Shown: positions 43,651-53,782 of the stretch, piece after piece
Layout: each line of letters begins with the position of its first letter
Numbering within the stretch: position 1 is the stretch's first letter
Source of the DNA: Orientallactaga sibirica
Taxonomy: Eukaryota > Chordata > Mammalia > Rodentia > Dipodidae
Reading direction: 5' to 3'
Assembly (NCBI GenBank): GCA_036365145.1
Contig: JAEOAD010000794.1
Coordinates: 868,001-932,000, forward strand
Length of the DNA stretch: 64,000 nucleotides
Notes under the pieces: model-generated
Database searches by the model: none
Told to the model about the DNA's origin: nothing
What the model saw: the letters and a program-made list of their open reading frames with translations, nothing else
Translations under genes and position numbers: made by a program

Positions 43651-43862
43651 TTAATATTTATTTATTTATGTATTTATGTATTTATTTGTCAAAGAAAGAG
43701 AGAGAGAGAGAATAGGCACACCAGGGCCTCCTGCCACTGCAAACGAACTCCAGATGCGTGTGCCTCCTTGTGCATCTGGCTAACGTGGGTCCTGGGGAAT
43801 CAAACCTGGATCCTTTGGCTTTCAGACAAATGCTTTAACTGCTAAGCCATCCCTCCAGCCCA
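43650..43862 (-). mobile_element. SINE-A copy
   Basis: Reverse copy with TTTATGTATTTATTTGTC at its tail side and CATCCCTCCAGCCC at its head side. AAATAAA(G)TATTTTTTAA lies on both sides (43639 and 43863), showing insertion into the tail of the preceding SINE. Confidence 0.92.
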
Positions 43863-43915
43863 AATAAAATATTTTTTAAAAAGAAAATGTCATTAAGAAA
43901 CCCATTATTTTTTTA

Positions 43916-44090
43916 GCCAGGTGTGGTGGCACATGCCTTTAATTGCAGCACTCGAGAGGCAGAAGTAGGAGGAACACTGTGAGTTTGAGGCCACCCTGAG
44001 ATTGTATAGTGAATTCCAGGCCAGCCTGAGCTAGAGGGAGACCCTACCTTGAAAAACAAACAAACAAACAAACAAACAAACAAACAAAAA
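43916..44090 (+). mobile_element. B1-like SINE with (CAAA)n tail
   Basis: AGCCAGGTGTGGTGGCACATGCC to CTACCTTGAAAAACAAAC and eight CAAA units. AACCCATTATTTT is repeated at 43899-43911 and about 44094-44106. Confidence 0.93.
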
Positions 44091-44775
44091 GTAACCCATT
44101 ATTTTGACCACTTACTAAAAAATGAATAGTACAAACATCTAACAAGGTTGGGAATTGATAAGATAAAAGCAGAACATTTTACAAAACACTACCTTTCAGA
44201 AATGTGAGATGTGCTGTGATGAGGAAGAGTGTGGAGTACGTTTCAGTGGTCAGACTATTTTCTGCCAGGGAAGTGTTCATCTGCCTTTTATATTGCAGTT
44301 GTGCCTGCTTACTCATCTCTCCCTCTGCTCTGCTTTGTCTCCCTCACTGTTTGGTGAGTACATGAGGGAAATCTGATCCCAAGTAATATTCGGGGCCTGG
44401 GCCTGTACTATCAGAAACTGCAGTAGTGAGTCAATGAATACTTAGCCATGTACCCATTTATATCTGGAATGTGTCTGTACTTTGGACCAGGCCAGAGCCC
44501 ATTACTCTTGTATTGCCTTGACCATCCTCAGTCTGCTATTTTAACCTAGTAACTGCCAAGCATAGGTTGGTCTCTTTTTGAATTTGCAGTTAAATTTAAA
44601 TTTCAGCTTCTTGGGTTCTCACAGCTACATTTCAAACTCCATAGCACTTGGGTTCAGTGTTCTGGATCAGAGCTTCTCCATTTCTTTCTCTTTATTGTTT
44701 CTCCAAGGAGCTTTGCTTAGACTTTTGCACAACCACTGTTCCCATGGAATTTTTATAACACATATGGACAATATT
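44091..44775. other. Unassigned sequence
   Basis: No repeat or coding signature recognised. AT-rich, with short frames only. Confidence 0.4.
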
Positions 44776-44779
44776 ATCT

Positions 44780-45008
44780 TTCTTTAAATTTTTTGTTGTT
44801 TATGTATTTGAGAGCAACAAACAGAGAGAGAAAGAGGCACACAGATAGAGAAAGGGCACGCCAGGGCCTCCAGCCACTGTAAACAAACTCCAGATGCGTG
44901 TGCCACCTTGTGCATCTGGCTTACATGGGTCCTGGGGAATCGGGCCTTGAACCCAGGTCCTTAGGCTTCACAGGCAAGTGCTTAACAGCTAAGCCATCTC
45001 TCCAGGCC
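44780..45008 (-). mobile_element. SINE-A copy
   Basis: Reverse copy. The B-box region contains an inserted GGGCCTTGAACC (AATCGGGCCTTGAACCC), a small duplication of the GAACC block. ACAATATTATCTTT flanks both sides (44767 and 45011), a target duplication. Confidence 0.92.
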
Positions 45009-45024
45009 TGACAATATTATCTTT

Positions 45025-45222
45025 TAAAAATATTTTTAATTTATTTATGAGAGAGAAAGAGAGTATATGTGTGTGTGCATAAGGTCCTCTTGTACTGCAA
45101 ATGAAATCCAGACACATGCACCACTTCGTGAATCTAGCTTTACACGGGTACTGGAGAATCAAATCTGGGCTAGCAGTCTTTGCAAGCAAGTGCCTTAAAC
45201 CACTGAGCCAGCTCCCCAGATC
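45025..45222 (-). mobile_element. SINE-A copy, diverged
   Basis: Reverse copy with GAGTATATGTGTGTGTGCATAAGG in place of the usual GGGCATGCCAGG, ending GCCAGCTCCCCAG. Same orientation as its neighbour. Confidence 0.8.
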
Positions 45223-45361
45223 CATGTTGTCTTTTTATGCACTATACATATATCTTCCCTTCACACAGGAACACAGTAAGACTTTTTATATGGTCCACTC
45301 AAAAGCAGGGACTGATTTTTGCTCATCTAGATGCAGAATCACCCTTATTAAGAACATATGT

Positions 45362-45485
45362 GGGCTGGAGAGATGGCTTAGTAGTTAAGGCACTTGCCTG
45401 CAAAGCCAAAGGACCTTGGTTCAATTCCCCAGGACCCATGTAAGCCAAATGCACAAGATGGCACATGCATGTGGAGTTTGTTTGC
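45362..45485 (+). mobile_element. SINE-A, 3' part missing
   Basis: GGGCTGGAGAGATGGCTTAGTAG to GTGGAGTTTGTTTGCAG, then an abrupt switch to L1 sequence. No CT-rich end or A-tail, so the junction arose by deletion or by L1 insertion next to it. Confidence 0.87.
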
Positions 45486-46195
45486 AGGAATTGAAATCAG
45501 TATACCACAGAGGTACCTATATGTCCATACTTATTGCAACACTAGTCACAATAGCCAAGATATGGAACCAGCCTTCATGCCTATCAATAGATGAATGGAT
45601 AGACAAAATGTAGCATATACACAGAGTGGAGGTTTTTTATATTTTATTTTATTTTTATTTATTCATTTATTTGACAGAGAAAGAGAGAGAGAGAGAGAGA
45701 GAGGATGGGCGTGCCAGAACCTCCAGCCACTGCAAATGAACTCCAGATGCATGCGCCCCCTTGTGCGTTTGGCTAACGTGGGTCCTGGGGAATCGAACCT
45801 GGGTCCTTTAGCTGTGTAGGCAAACACCTTAACTGCTAAGCCATCCCTCCAGCCCCAGAGTGGAGTTTTATACATCCATCAAGAAGAATGATATATCATT
45901 TGCAGAGAGATAAATGGAACCAGAGATCACCATATTAAATGAAATAAGCCAGACTCAAAGTGACAAATTTCACATCTTTTCTCTCATCTGTGGAATCTAA
46001 GTTTATTATATATATTTATATTATTTATATTTATATGTATATATGGGGACTATTTGGGGAGTGGAAGCGATGCTATAGGAACAGGTGAGGGGATAACAAG
46101 AGAGAGTGATAAGGGGGAAAGAAAGGCAAATATTAAGGGTAGGCAACTTCAGGGGATGAAAAGAAAAATTTTAAAAATTAAAATGTATTATATGA
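45486..46195 (+). mobile_element. L1 ORF2-end/3'UTR fragment
   Basis: GTATACCACAGAGGTACC...TCACAATAGCCAAGATATGGAACCAGCC...GATGAATGGATAGACAAAATGTAG, then after the SINE GGAGTTTTATACATCCATC...GAGATAAATGGAACCAGAGATCACCATATTAAATGAAATAAGCCAGACTC. This is the classical carboxy-terminal ORF2 / 3' region. AT-rich at 46000-46045. Confidence 0.8.
45635..45858 (-). mobile_element. SINE-A copy in L1
   Basis: Reverse copy, near consensus, with (GA)n and GGATGGGCGTGCC. CAGAGTGGAG(G)TTTT is repeated at 45622 and 45855, a target duplication. Confidence 0.93.
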
Positions 46196-47260
46196 ACCAG
46201 AGCCAAGATTAAGGTAAAACAACTGAGATATTCAGGGCTCCAAATTTAAGGAGGTCCTCACCCAGCATCATGTAAATGGAGAGTGGGCACCTGGAGATAA
46301 GAACCTCCTTAAAATTTACTCCATACATGCCTCACCCTGGTCTCAATTCCAATAGAAGCATGGCTAACATGACAAAAAGCTTTACTGGATTCAAATTTTC
46401 GAAAGTGGAAACAAGAGAGATCTGGAATCAGACAAAGTCCATTTAGGAGTGCTGTCTGGTGTTCAGCCCCATCGCATGCCCAGGTCAGAAGTCAGACTTA
46501 CCTATTCACTGGAGTTTTAACACTGCTGACACCTGGGCCCTGCCACCGGTCAGAGAAGTCTGGGTGCTAGGGTGGAGCCCAGAGGTGAGCACCTTGACCC
46601 CCAAGTGAGTCTGATGTGCAGTCTGGGCTGAGAACCACGACTCCAACTGTGGAAGAAAGGCTGCAAGCCCCAGCCAGTGAACAAGCGTCACAGAGCCCGC
46701 TCCCACTCCAGCTGCATGTAAGTGGAAAAAGTATTAAGGGAGTTTAATTGCTCTTGAGGAACTAGGGATTAAATTGAAAAAGGAGAATTTGTGGGGTGAA
46801 GATGTCAAGTTTATCCCATGTGTTAGGAATTTGATGTCACGGGTGTTACATGGTAAACCTTGTTCTCTATGTTAAGCCCCCTCTGTAGACCCTCAGTGGT
46901 CACTGTAACTGGGCACCAGTGAGATGGAAATTCACCTAGGGGTGCTGTTAGTTTTGGTGGAGGCTGACCTTGGGTTTCATTTATTAGCACCCTTGCAGGC
47001 CTAGTCAGTAACTTCTGCTCTTCCAAAAGGCATTGTGTTTATCATAGTGGTCGCTTTCCATTGGTCCTAGAGGAATAGTGACTTGAAATTGTACAACTAA
47101 AGGCACAGGGAGAGTTGGACCTCCTCCGAGGGTGACTGGAACCTCACCATTCCTAGTTGCTCACCGTCTGTCAACCCACCTCCAGTTTAAAGGTCAGCAA
47201 ATGATGGAGAGGGTGTTTGAATCTATGTCCCAGCAACCATCACCCTCATTCCAGTCCTGT

Positions 47261-47314
<54 letters not shown>

Positions 47315-47870
47315 AGAGAAGAACAGTTGTATGTAGTAAGGTTAGGGTAGTGCAGACCCTGGGTGCTGTGGGGTGGGTACGTTGACACAAGGAAGAAGCA
47401 GGTAAGAGTCTAGCATCATCTTGGAGTTCGTCTTTCCTCAGTGAGACCATGGTAGGGTAGGAAAGTGTCCAAGGCTTGTCCTAGCAGGAGGAACGATCGG
47501 AATCCAGAGGGAGTTGTAGGAGAAAGAAGCAAGAAGTGACTTGTGTAGTTTATCAACTTTAAGCAAGTAAGGTACTCGAGGCTCCCGAGCACTCAGCTAA
47601 TAGAGACGAGGGCAGGCAGCACAGTCTGTGCCCACAGAAAAGATGACCCTTCTGCACCTAGAGGGAGTAGGTGGGGGCAGGACAGGCAAGGATTTGGGGA
47701 GAAGTTCATGTCTCAGCTTTCTCTTAATCTCTTCCCAAGATACAAGACCATAGATATCATTGGCCTTGAGTATATGGGGGACCGAGAAAAATGTTACTGC
47801 AAAATATGAATGACACCTTGCCCTGCTGTTGCAGCTAGCTTCTAGTTACTGTCAGAACACCCAACTGTAA
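46196..47870. other. Unassigned sequence
   Basis: No gene recognised. Longest stretch in the window without a recent SINE apart from the pseudogene. A (CA)n microsatellite lies inside. Open frames at 46506-46706 and 46823-47026 are ordinary chance frames. Confidence 0.4.
47262..47311. repeat. (CA)n microsatellite
   Basis: About 25 perfect CA units. Confidence 0.97.
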
Positions 47871-47920
47871 AAAAAAAAAAAAAAAAAGTTAAAAGTTGAA
47901 CCAGAGCCCCGGTGCATCCC

Positions 47921-47931
47921 AAGATGGCCGC
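47921..47931 (+). promoter_or_regulatory. YY1-like motif in the retrocopied 5' leader
   Basis: AAGATGGCCGC is one base from the YY1 consensus AAGATGGCGGC. It lies about 20 bases into the retrocopy. YY1 sites of this orientation are common just downstream of transcription starts, so this would place the parental start near the retrocopy's first base. Confidence 0.4.
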
Positions 47932-48205
47932 GTCATGGCCATTCTGAACTCATTCAGGTCGCCTCTCGGAGATGCAGGGCTGAGGTGCTGCCAAACACCC
48001 CGAGATCCAGGTTTCATACACCCGAAAGAAGAGAATGTCAAGATGCATTAGCCGTTTACAAGCTAAGCAGCAGCAGAGTGCCCAGCCCAGCCAGTCGGAC
48101 TCCCCGCAAGAAGCGCAGATAATCCAAGCCAAGAAGAGAAAAAGAGCACAGGATATCAAGAAGAGAAAAGAGGAGGTCACCAAGAAGCATCAGTATGAGA
48201 TTAGG

Positions 48206-48333
48206 GTAATGCCGAACTGGACTGGGTGGACTGGGTGGACTTGGGGACGAGTAAGAACAGAATTGGGTTATTGCTTTGCATTGGGAAGATTCCGCTGACA
48301 CATTTACTGCCCCTAGAGGTGGAGAGGAAGGAG
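48206..48333 (+). other. Candidate retained intron in the CCNE2 retrocopy
   Basis: Between the codons for KKHQYEIR and the following Asn-Cys-(Trp) lie 128 nt absent from the normal coding sequence. The segment starts GTAATG and ends AG. It contains CTGAC at 48295-48299, a branch-point-like sequence, followed by TTTACTGCCCCTAG ending at 48316. Either the whole 128 nt, or 111 nt plus a 17-nt upstream exon extension, could be intronic. TGGACTGGG is tandemly repeated near 48222-48246. Confidence 0.6.
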
Positions 48334-50209
48334 AACTGTTGACCACCTGTATTGTCTGGAGGAATCAGTCCTTGCATTATCATCGAACACCCCACAAAGA
48401 AATAGGAACAAGTGACTTCTCCAGATTTACAAATTACAGATTTAAAAATCTTTTTTTCATCCTCCCCCTCTGCCAGACTTAAGCTGGGGATGTTCGAAGG
48501 AGGTCTGGCTAAATATATTAACAAATAGAACAGATATGTGCATGGCAAACATTTTGAAGTTCTGCATTCTGACTTGGCACCACAGATGAGGCCAACACTC
48601 CTAGACTGGCTTTTAGAGGTCTGTGAAGTATGCACACTTCATAGGGAAACATTTTATCTTGCACAAGACTTTTTTGATAGATTTATGTTGACACAAAAGG
48701 ATATAAATAAAAATATGCTTCAACTCATTGGAATTACCTCATTATTCATTGCTTCCAAACTTGAGGAAAATTATACTCCAAAACTTCAAGAGTTTGCTTA
48801 TGTCACCAATGGTGCTTGCAGTGAAGTGGATATTTTAAGGATGGAACTCATGATACTAAAGGCTTTAAAACGGGAACTTTGTCCTGTAACAGTCATCTCA
48901 TGGTTAAATCTCTTTCTTCAAGTTTGTAGCAGACAGCTTCAGGTTCGCTGAGATGAACTTCCAGACCAGGCACAGTTATGGAGGAAGGGATATTATTTAT
49001 TGAAGCTTACAGATCCAGGGGAAGTTCCATAACGGCAGAAGTAGCGGCCTGCTCTCACAAGGCCAGGCAGAGAGAGCAAAAGCCAACCAGCCACCACAGC
49101 ACACTAAGCAAAACAAACTACAGCCAAAAGGTCACACAGCAGACTTCAGGAACTCCTGCTAGACACATTTGCATATCTTTACAATGGAATCTCAAACCCA
49201 TCACCACACCTTAAGACCGGGCCCCCAGTGACCTTGCCTCTAGCAAGGTGATTGAAGATGCAAACTATAAAGTAAAACACTGAATATATTGGGGACATCC
49301 TTTTACATTCCGCCCTGGCCCCCAATATATTTAGCTCCTGGCCCCCAATAGATTAATAAGATTGTAAATTGTACTCAGTCCAGTTTCAAAGGTTCTCACA
49401 GTCTTGATCAACTTAAGATAGTGAGTCCTGTAAAATCAAACAAGTTAAATACTTTCAACATGTAAAGGCACAGAGTAAACATTTTAACTGTATAAGGAAT
49501 AGCAAGGAGAGACTAAAACAATGCAAACTCAATCACCATCAGCCATCATCAAACTTCTGCAGTTCAAGTTCAATATAACCAGAGACTAACAGTCTCCATG
49601 TTTACCAATTCCGCCCCTCCAGCTGGGCAGAGTCGCCAGGAAAAAACTTTCATCCCAGTTCAACACTGCACTCCATGGTAGTCCTTTTGCACAGTCCTGG
49701 TATATCCAAAACATCTTCAGGTCTCCATGCAACCCACAGTCCATCTTACAAAGGCTCTTCCAGCCTATTCCTGAGGGTCTTCATGCCCTGCTTCATGCTG
49801 CATCTCAGCAGCGGCTCCTGGAACCGTGTGCAATTCATGACCACTCCATGCATTTTTCATATTTCCAAAACTAATACCAGGTGTGCAGGACACAGCCATA
49901 TTCTTAATCCAGGGATGAAATAAATCAGAGCCTTGAAAAGCAGGTTCCTTCTCCAGTAAACACTCTTTCCAAAAGTTTGCATTTCTAACAGTCTTTCCTC
50001 AGGCATCCTCTCCATTGTTTTAATGTAAATCAAGTCGGGCCACCTTCCTTCCACCTTCCTTAAGATTGCTAATGTGTTGACAATAGCAGCTTAACCAGTC
50101 TCAGTGCCTCTACTTTTAGCTTGCTTCAGGTTTTCCAACTCAAAAATCTTAAAATTTCAGTCCGATATCTTTAGCCAAGCACATCAGTCCATTACAAATT
50201 TAACCTTGA

Positions 50210-50503
50210 TCAAACTTTCCGGAGCTGGATTGCGGAACGTAGCCATCCCTTATGCCAGTAGCCCAGTTCCAACAAAGTCCTCTGCCGTCTTTCCTTCCCC
50301 TTAGAAAGCTCATAAGCCAAGCCTTGAAGTTCAATACAGTCTGCACTTAGCATTCTAAAACTGTCATCAGAATAGTCCATAAAACTTGGCTTACCACTCC
50401 AGAAGGCATCTTCAGTTGCAAGCACCAAGTCCATGCCCATTCCTCCAAAACAAAGGTTCCAAAAGACGAATATCCACACGGTCAGGTTCATCTCACCCCA
50501 CAC
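50210..50503 (-). other. 97-codon open frame just inside the ERV 5' LTR
   Basis: The sense-strand frame begins at the primer-site edge and runs without a stop for 97 codons. A hydrophobic stretch (about residues 7-27) follows a short acidic start, then a polar region with a basic KGKERRQR segment. I do not recognise a gag or other retroviral domain. It may be a chance frame in a young element. Confidence 0.3.
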
Positions 50504-50515
50504 TCCTCGGTACCA
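50498..50515 (-). other. Primer-binding-site-like sequence
   Basis: Minus strand TGGTACCGAGGAGTGTGG, starting six bases inside the 5' LTR. TGGTACC with similar spacing is typical of ERVL-MaLR elements and occurs, also six bases in, in the element at 591-2504. Confidence 0.65.
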
Positions 50516-51517
50516 CTTTACTGTAGCAGACAGCTTCAGGTTCGCTGAGATGAACTTCCAGACCAGGCACAGTTATGGAGGAAGGGATATTATTTATTGA
50601 AGCTTACAGATCCAGGGGAAGTTCCATAACGGCAGAAGTAGCGGCCTGCTCTCACAAGGCCAGGCAGAGAGAGCAAAAGCCAACCAGCCACCACAGCACA
50701 CTAAGCAAAACAAACTACAGCCAAAAGGTCACACAGCAGACTTCAGGAACTCCTGCTAGACACATTTGCATATCTTTACAATGGAATCTCAAACCCATCA
50801 CCACACCTTAAGACCGGGCCCCCAGTGACCTTGCCTCTAGCAAGGTGATTGAAGATGCAAACTATAAAGTAAAACACTGAATATATTGGGGGACATATAT
50901 TCAAACTACCACAAAGTTGATGCCCTTAAACACGCTCCTAAGGTTCTGCTACCTCAATATTCTCAGGATACATTCATTCAAATAGCTTAGCTTTTAGATC
51001 TCCGTGTTCTAGCCATCGACTCATTAGAATTCCAGGACAGAATTCTGGCTGCCTCTGCCTTAGGCCATTTTACCTCCATTGAAGTGGGTAAGAAAGCCTC
51101 AGTTTGGAATGGGATAACATCTCAGAATGTGTGGACTGGATGGTACCTTTTGCCAGTGTAATAAAAAGTACTAGTCCAGTGAAGCTGAAGACTTTTAAGA
51201 AGATACCTATGGAAGACAGACATAATATCCAGACACATGCAAATTATTTGGCTTTGCTGAATGAAGTAGACTATGTAAACACCTTCAGAAGAGGAGGGCA
51301 GTTGTCACCAGTGTGCAGTGGAAGTATTATGACACCACCAAGAGCTCTGAAAAGCCACCAGGAAAACACTAACGTGAAACAAGTTGAAATTGAACAAATA
51401 TTGGATAGAACTGAACAACTCAAAGTTTTTCAGGAAAATACTGCTGTGATTGTCCTTATCAATTCAGAAATCACGCTACCATATTTTGTTATAAAAACTG
51501 CTCAAAATTGGTACTAA

Positions 51518-51592
51518 ATGCCTAACATGTATGAGGCCCCCAGGTTAGGTTAATCTCCAGCACAACAACAACAACAAAAAAAACCTTTAAAA
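51518..51592 (+). mobile_element. ID-like SINE fragment in the pseudogene 3'UTR
   Basis: GCCTAACATGTATGAGGCCCCCAGGTTAGG...CCAGCACAACAACAACAAC resembles the 3' part of an ID element (GCATGAGGCCCTGGGTT...CCAGCAC(AACA)n). Confidence 0.6.
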
Positions 51593-52020
51593 TTCGGCAC
51601 CTAAATAAAACATTATTTCCTATAATAGCTGTGCCTAGCAGGATTTGTTTAAAGATGATTTCATTCTGAAGGTTACTAGCTAGCCACTATTTACGCCATG
51701 GCAATTGTTTGTTATTGTGTGTTTTTCAAATCCAGTGTTACTATATTTGTCTTGATAAACTTGGAATTTTAGCACTGGCATTGTGGACAAGACAAGTGAT
51801 ACCTTAAAGTGTACATTAAGTGACACAGTACTTTGAACTAGCTTTTATAGATTCTCAAAATGCCTATGTTCTTGACTAGTGCAATTTGGTTCTTGAAAAT
51901 AAAATGTAAACTTGTTTACAAAGATTTAGTTTTATACCAAGGTGACAACTAATTTATCTACAACTGTTGTAACAATCTGTGATAAAACTTGAATTTTTAT
52001 AAATGCAAAATTTAATCTGC

Positions 52021-52146
52021 CGGGCGTGGTGGTGCACGCCTTTAATCCTAGCACCCGGGAGGCAGAGGTAGGAGGATCACTGAGAGTTCGAGGCCACCCT
52101 GAGACTACATAGTGAATTCCAGGTCAGCCTGAGCCTCGAAAAAAAA
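52021..52146 (+). mobile_element. B1-like SINE in the pseudogene 3'UTR
   Basis: CGGGCGTGGTGGTGCACGCC. The end is shortened (GCCTGAGCCTCGAAA lacks the GAGTGAGACC block). AAATTTAATCTGC is repeated at 52008-52020 and 52147-52159. Confidence 0.94.
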
Positions 52147-52892
52147 AAATTTAATCTGCTTTCAACTATTTTATCTGCCTTGACATAGTTTTCAATCAGT
52201 GTGGCATCAATGAACTTGATGTTTAAACTGTGCTCTAAACAGTGGGAGAACCAAAGAAATTATAAACAAGATAAATGCTTTGTCTCCTACTTGGGGTTTT
52301 GATACATAGGTTATATGTCAGAAGTCGGATAAAAGTTAAGTATCTTTTAAACTATTTATATGAAGAAGTCACTTTATCACTCTGAGCTATCCCTAGAAAT
52401 ATTTTTAAATTTATTTATGTTTGCATAAGCGTTAGGGTCCATTTCTAATTCCTACATTAAGATCAGGACAGTGTCAAAGTGATAAAGTTTATAACTTGAC
52501 CTAAACTTCTATTTTCTTAAGGAAGAAAATATTAAATGTATACTGATTCCTAGAAACCTATTTATTTAAATGTGCTGTATATAGACGAACTACTTATACA
52601 TTAAATATTTTAATTAGCCTTTGAAAAAGAAATTTGGGCCTCAAAAAGTAGACTTCATTAGAAAAGAAGGATACTGGATGGCTAGTTTGTTATCAAACAT
52701 GTGAACCTTTGAGAAATTATAAATTTAAACTATTGTTATGACAAATTCTTCTGTATAGTTTTTGTTTATAAGGAACACTTGTTTCAACATTTTGTCGGGA
52801 AAGAAAATACCACTAATTGTATATATGTATTACATAAACTTAATCTTTTAATACTGTTTACTTTTAGCCTATTGTATATAAAAAAAAAGTTT

Positions 52893-53040
52893 AACCAGGG
52901 CATGGTGGGACACGCCTTTAATCCCAGCACTTGAGTTCAGGGCCACCCTGAGACTACATGGTGAATTCCAGGTCAGCCTGGACCAGAGTGAGACCCTACC
53001 TCAAAAAACCAACAAAAATTTTTAAAAAATAAAAGTTAAA
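52893..53040 (+). mobile_element. B1-like SINE at the pseudogene A-tail
   Basis: ACCAGGGCATGGTGGGACACGCC. About 28 bases around GGGAGGCAGAGGTAGG are deleted. It sits in the A-rich end of the retrocopy, explaining why no clean poly(A) tail is left. Confidence 0.88.
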
Positions 53041-53257
53041 AAAATTATTTTAAAAAGTTGAACTGATTTATAAGAGTTAATTGTGAGAACTGTCTAGAAA
53101 GGGCCCAGAGAGATGATAAGGCTAAAAAAAATTACAATAGAGTTCATTGTTAGGTGGCCTGTCTACAAAAATGACTGATATACAAATTGCCACACCTTGT
53201 TTGTTCATTCATCCCTTCCCTCAGCTATGAAAACTATAAAATGAAAAATATAATTTT

Positions 53258-53372
53258 AGCTCGAGATGCATAAAGTGGCACAAGCATCTGGAGTTCATTT
53301 ACAGCAACAGGAGGCCTTGGCACACCCATACACATACACATGCTCTCTCTCAAGTAAATAAATATTTTTAAA
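53258..53372 (+). mobile_element. SINE-A, 5' truncated
   Basis: Starts at GAGATGCATAAAGTGGCAC and ends AAGTAAATAAATATTTTTAAAAAG. Confidence 0.82.
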
Positions 53373-53378
53373 AAGAAA

Positions 53379-53590
53379 GCTGGAGAGATGGCTCTTGCTT
53401 GCAAAACCTAACAACCTGAGTTCAATTCCCCAGTACCCACATAAAGCCAAATGTACAAAGAGGTGCATGCATCTGGATTTCATTTGCAATGGTTTGAAGC
53501 CCTGGCATGCCCATTATTTCTCTCTCTTTCTCTCTCTCTCTTTCTCTCTGCTTGCAATAAATAAATTAAAAAAAAATTTTTTTTAAATAA
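53379..53590 (+). mobile_element. SINE-A copy
   Basis: AGCTGGAGAGATGGCTC joined directly to TTGCTTGCAAAACC (A-box block deleted). Otherwise complete with CT-rich end and A-tail. Confidence 0.88.
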
Positions 53591-53596
53591 TATAAG

Positions 53597-53731
53597 AGCC
53601 AGGCATGGTGGTGCATGCCTTTAATCCTAGCACTTGGGAGGCAGAGGTAGGAGGATCGCCACATGTTCAAGGCCACCCTGAGACTACATAGTGAATTCCA
53701 GGTCAGCCTGGATTACAGTGACACCCTACCT

Positions 53732-53779
<48 letters not shown>
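53597..53779 (+). mobile_element. B1-like SINE with (AT)n tail
   Basis: AGCCAGGCATGGTGGTGCATGCC to CTACCTCA, then an (AT)n run at 53733-53779 where the A-tail should be. Confidence 0.92.

Positions 53780-53782
<3 letters not shown>

Larger units (their letters stand above)
48925..50913 (-). mobile_element. Recent MaLR-like ERV (LTR family 2) in the pseudogene
   Basis: Target duplication AAGTT at 48920-48924 and 50914-50918. Read on the minus strand, the 5' LTR is 50522-50913 (392 bp) and the 3' LTR is 48925-about 49307. By eye the LTRs are identical over most of their length, including a whole 237-base stretch (48978-49214 versus 50575-50811). The internal part of 1.2 kb has no recognisable protease, reverse transcriptase or integrase, so it needed other elements to move. 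AATAAA lies near each LTR 3' end. It splits the cyclin reading frame at a Gln-Val codon pair. Confidence 0.9.
47902..53052 (+). pseudogene. CCNE2: Cyclin E2 processed pseudogene
   Basis: The parent protein, cyclin E2, activates CDK2 at the G1/S transition. Recognisable pieces in order: amino terminus at 48035-48205 (RLQAKQQ, KKRK, KKHQYEIR); TPHKEIGTSDFSRFTNYRFK near 48388; a cyclin box at 48538-48924 ([47 protein letters not shown]); a carboxy-terminal part at 50914-51372 (VDWMVPFASV, SPVKLKTFKKIPMEDRHNIQ, GGQLSPVC). The ancestral stop is TAA at 51370-51372, followed by a long 3'UTR to about 52880. Exons are joined, apart from a 128-nt GT...AG insert. Lesions: Trp to TGA at 48340; one base lost near 48386; frame breaks around 48460-48530; an LTR element at 48925; Gln to TAG at 50988; single-base losses near 51102 and 51340. 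AAAAGTTGAAC at 47891-47901 and 53053-53063 is the target duplication, preceded by TT as at an L1 endonuclease site. Not functional as cyclin. Confidence 0.95.

Noticed and set aside
48538..48927. A 130-codon open cyclin-box frame that could look like a functional gene
   Set aside because: It lacks the amino-terminal part in frame, has stops and frameshifts upstream and downstream, and runs into an LTR at 48925. It is one preserved piece of a retrocopy.
48978..49214. A 78-codon frame repeated exactly at 50575-50811 and similarly, on the other strand, near 62728-62955
   Set aside because: It lies antisense within the LTR; repetition reflects LTR copies, not a conserved small protein.
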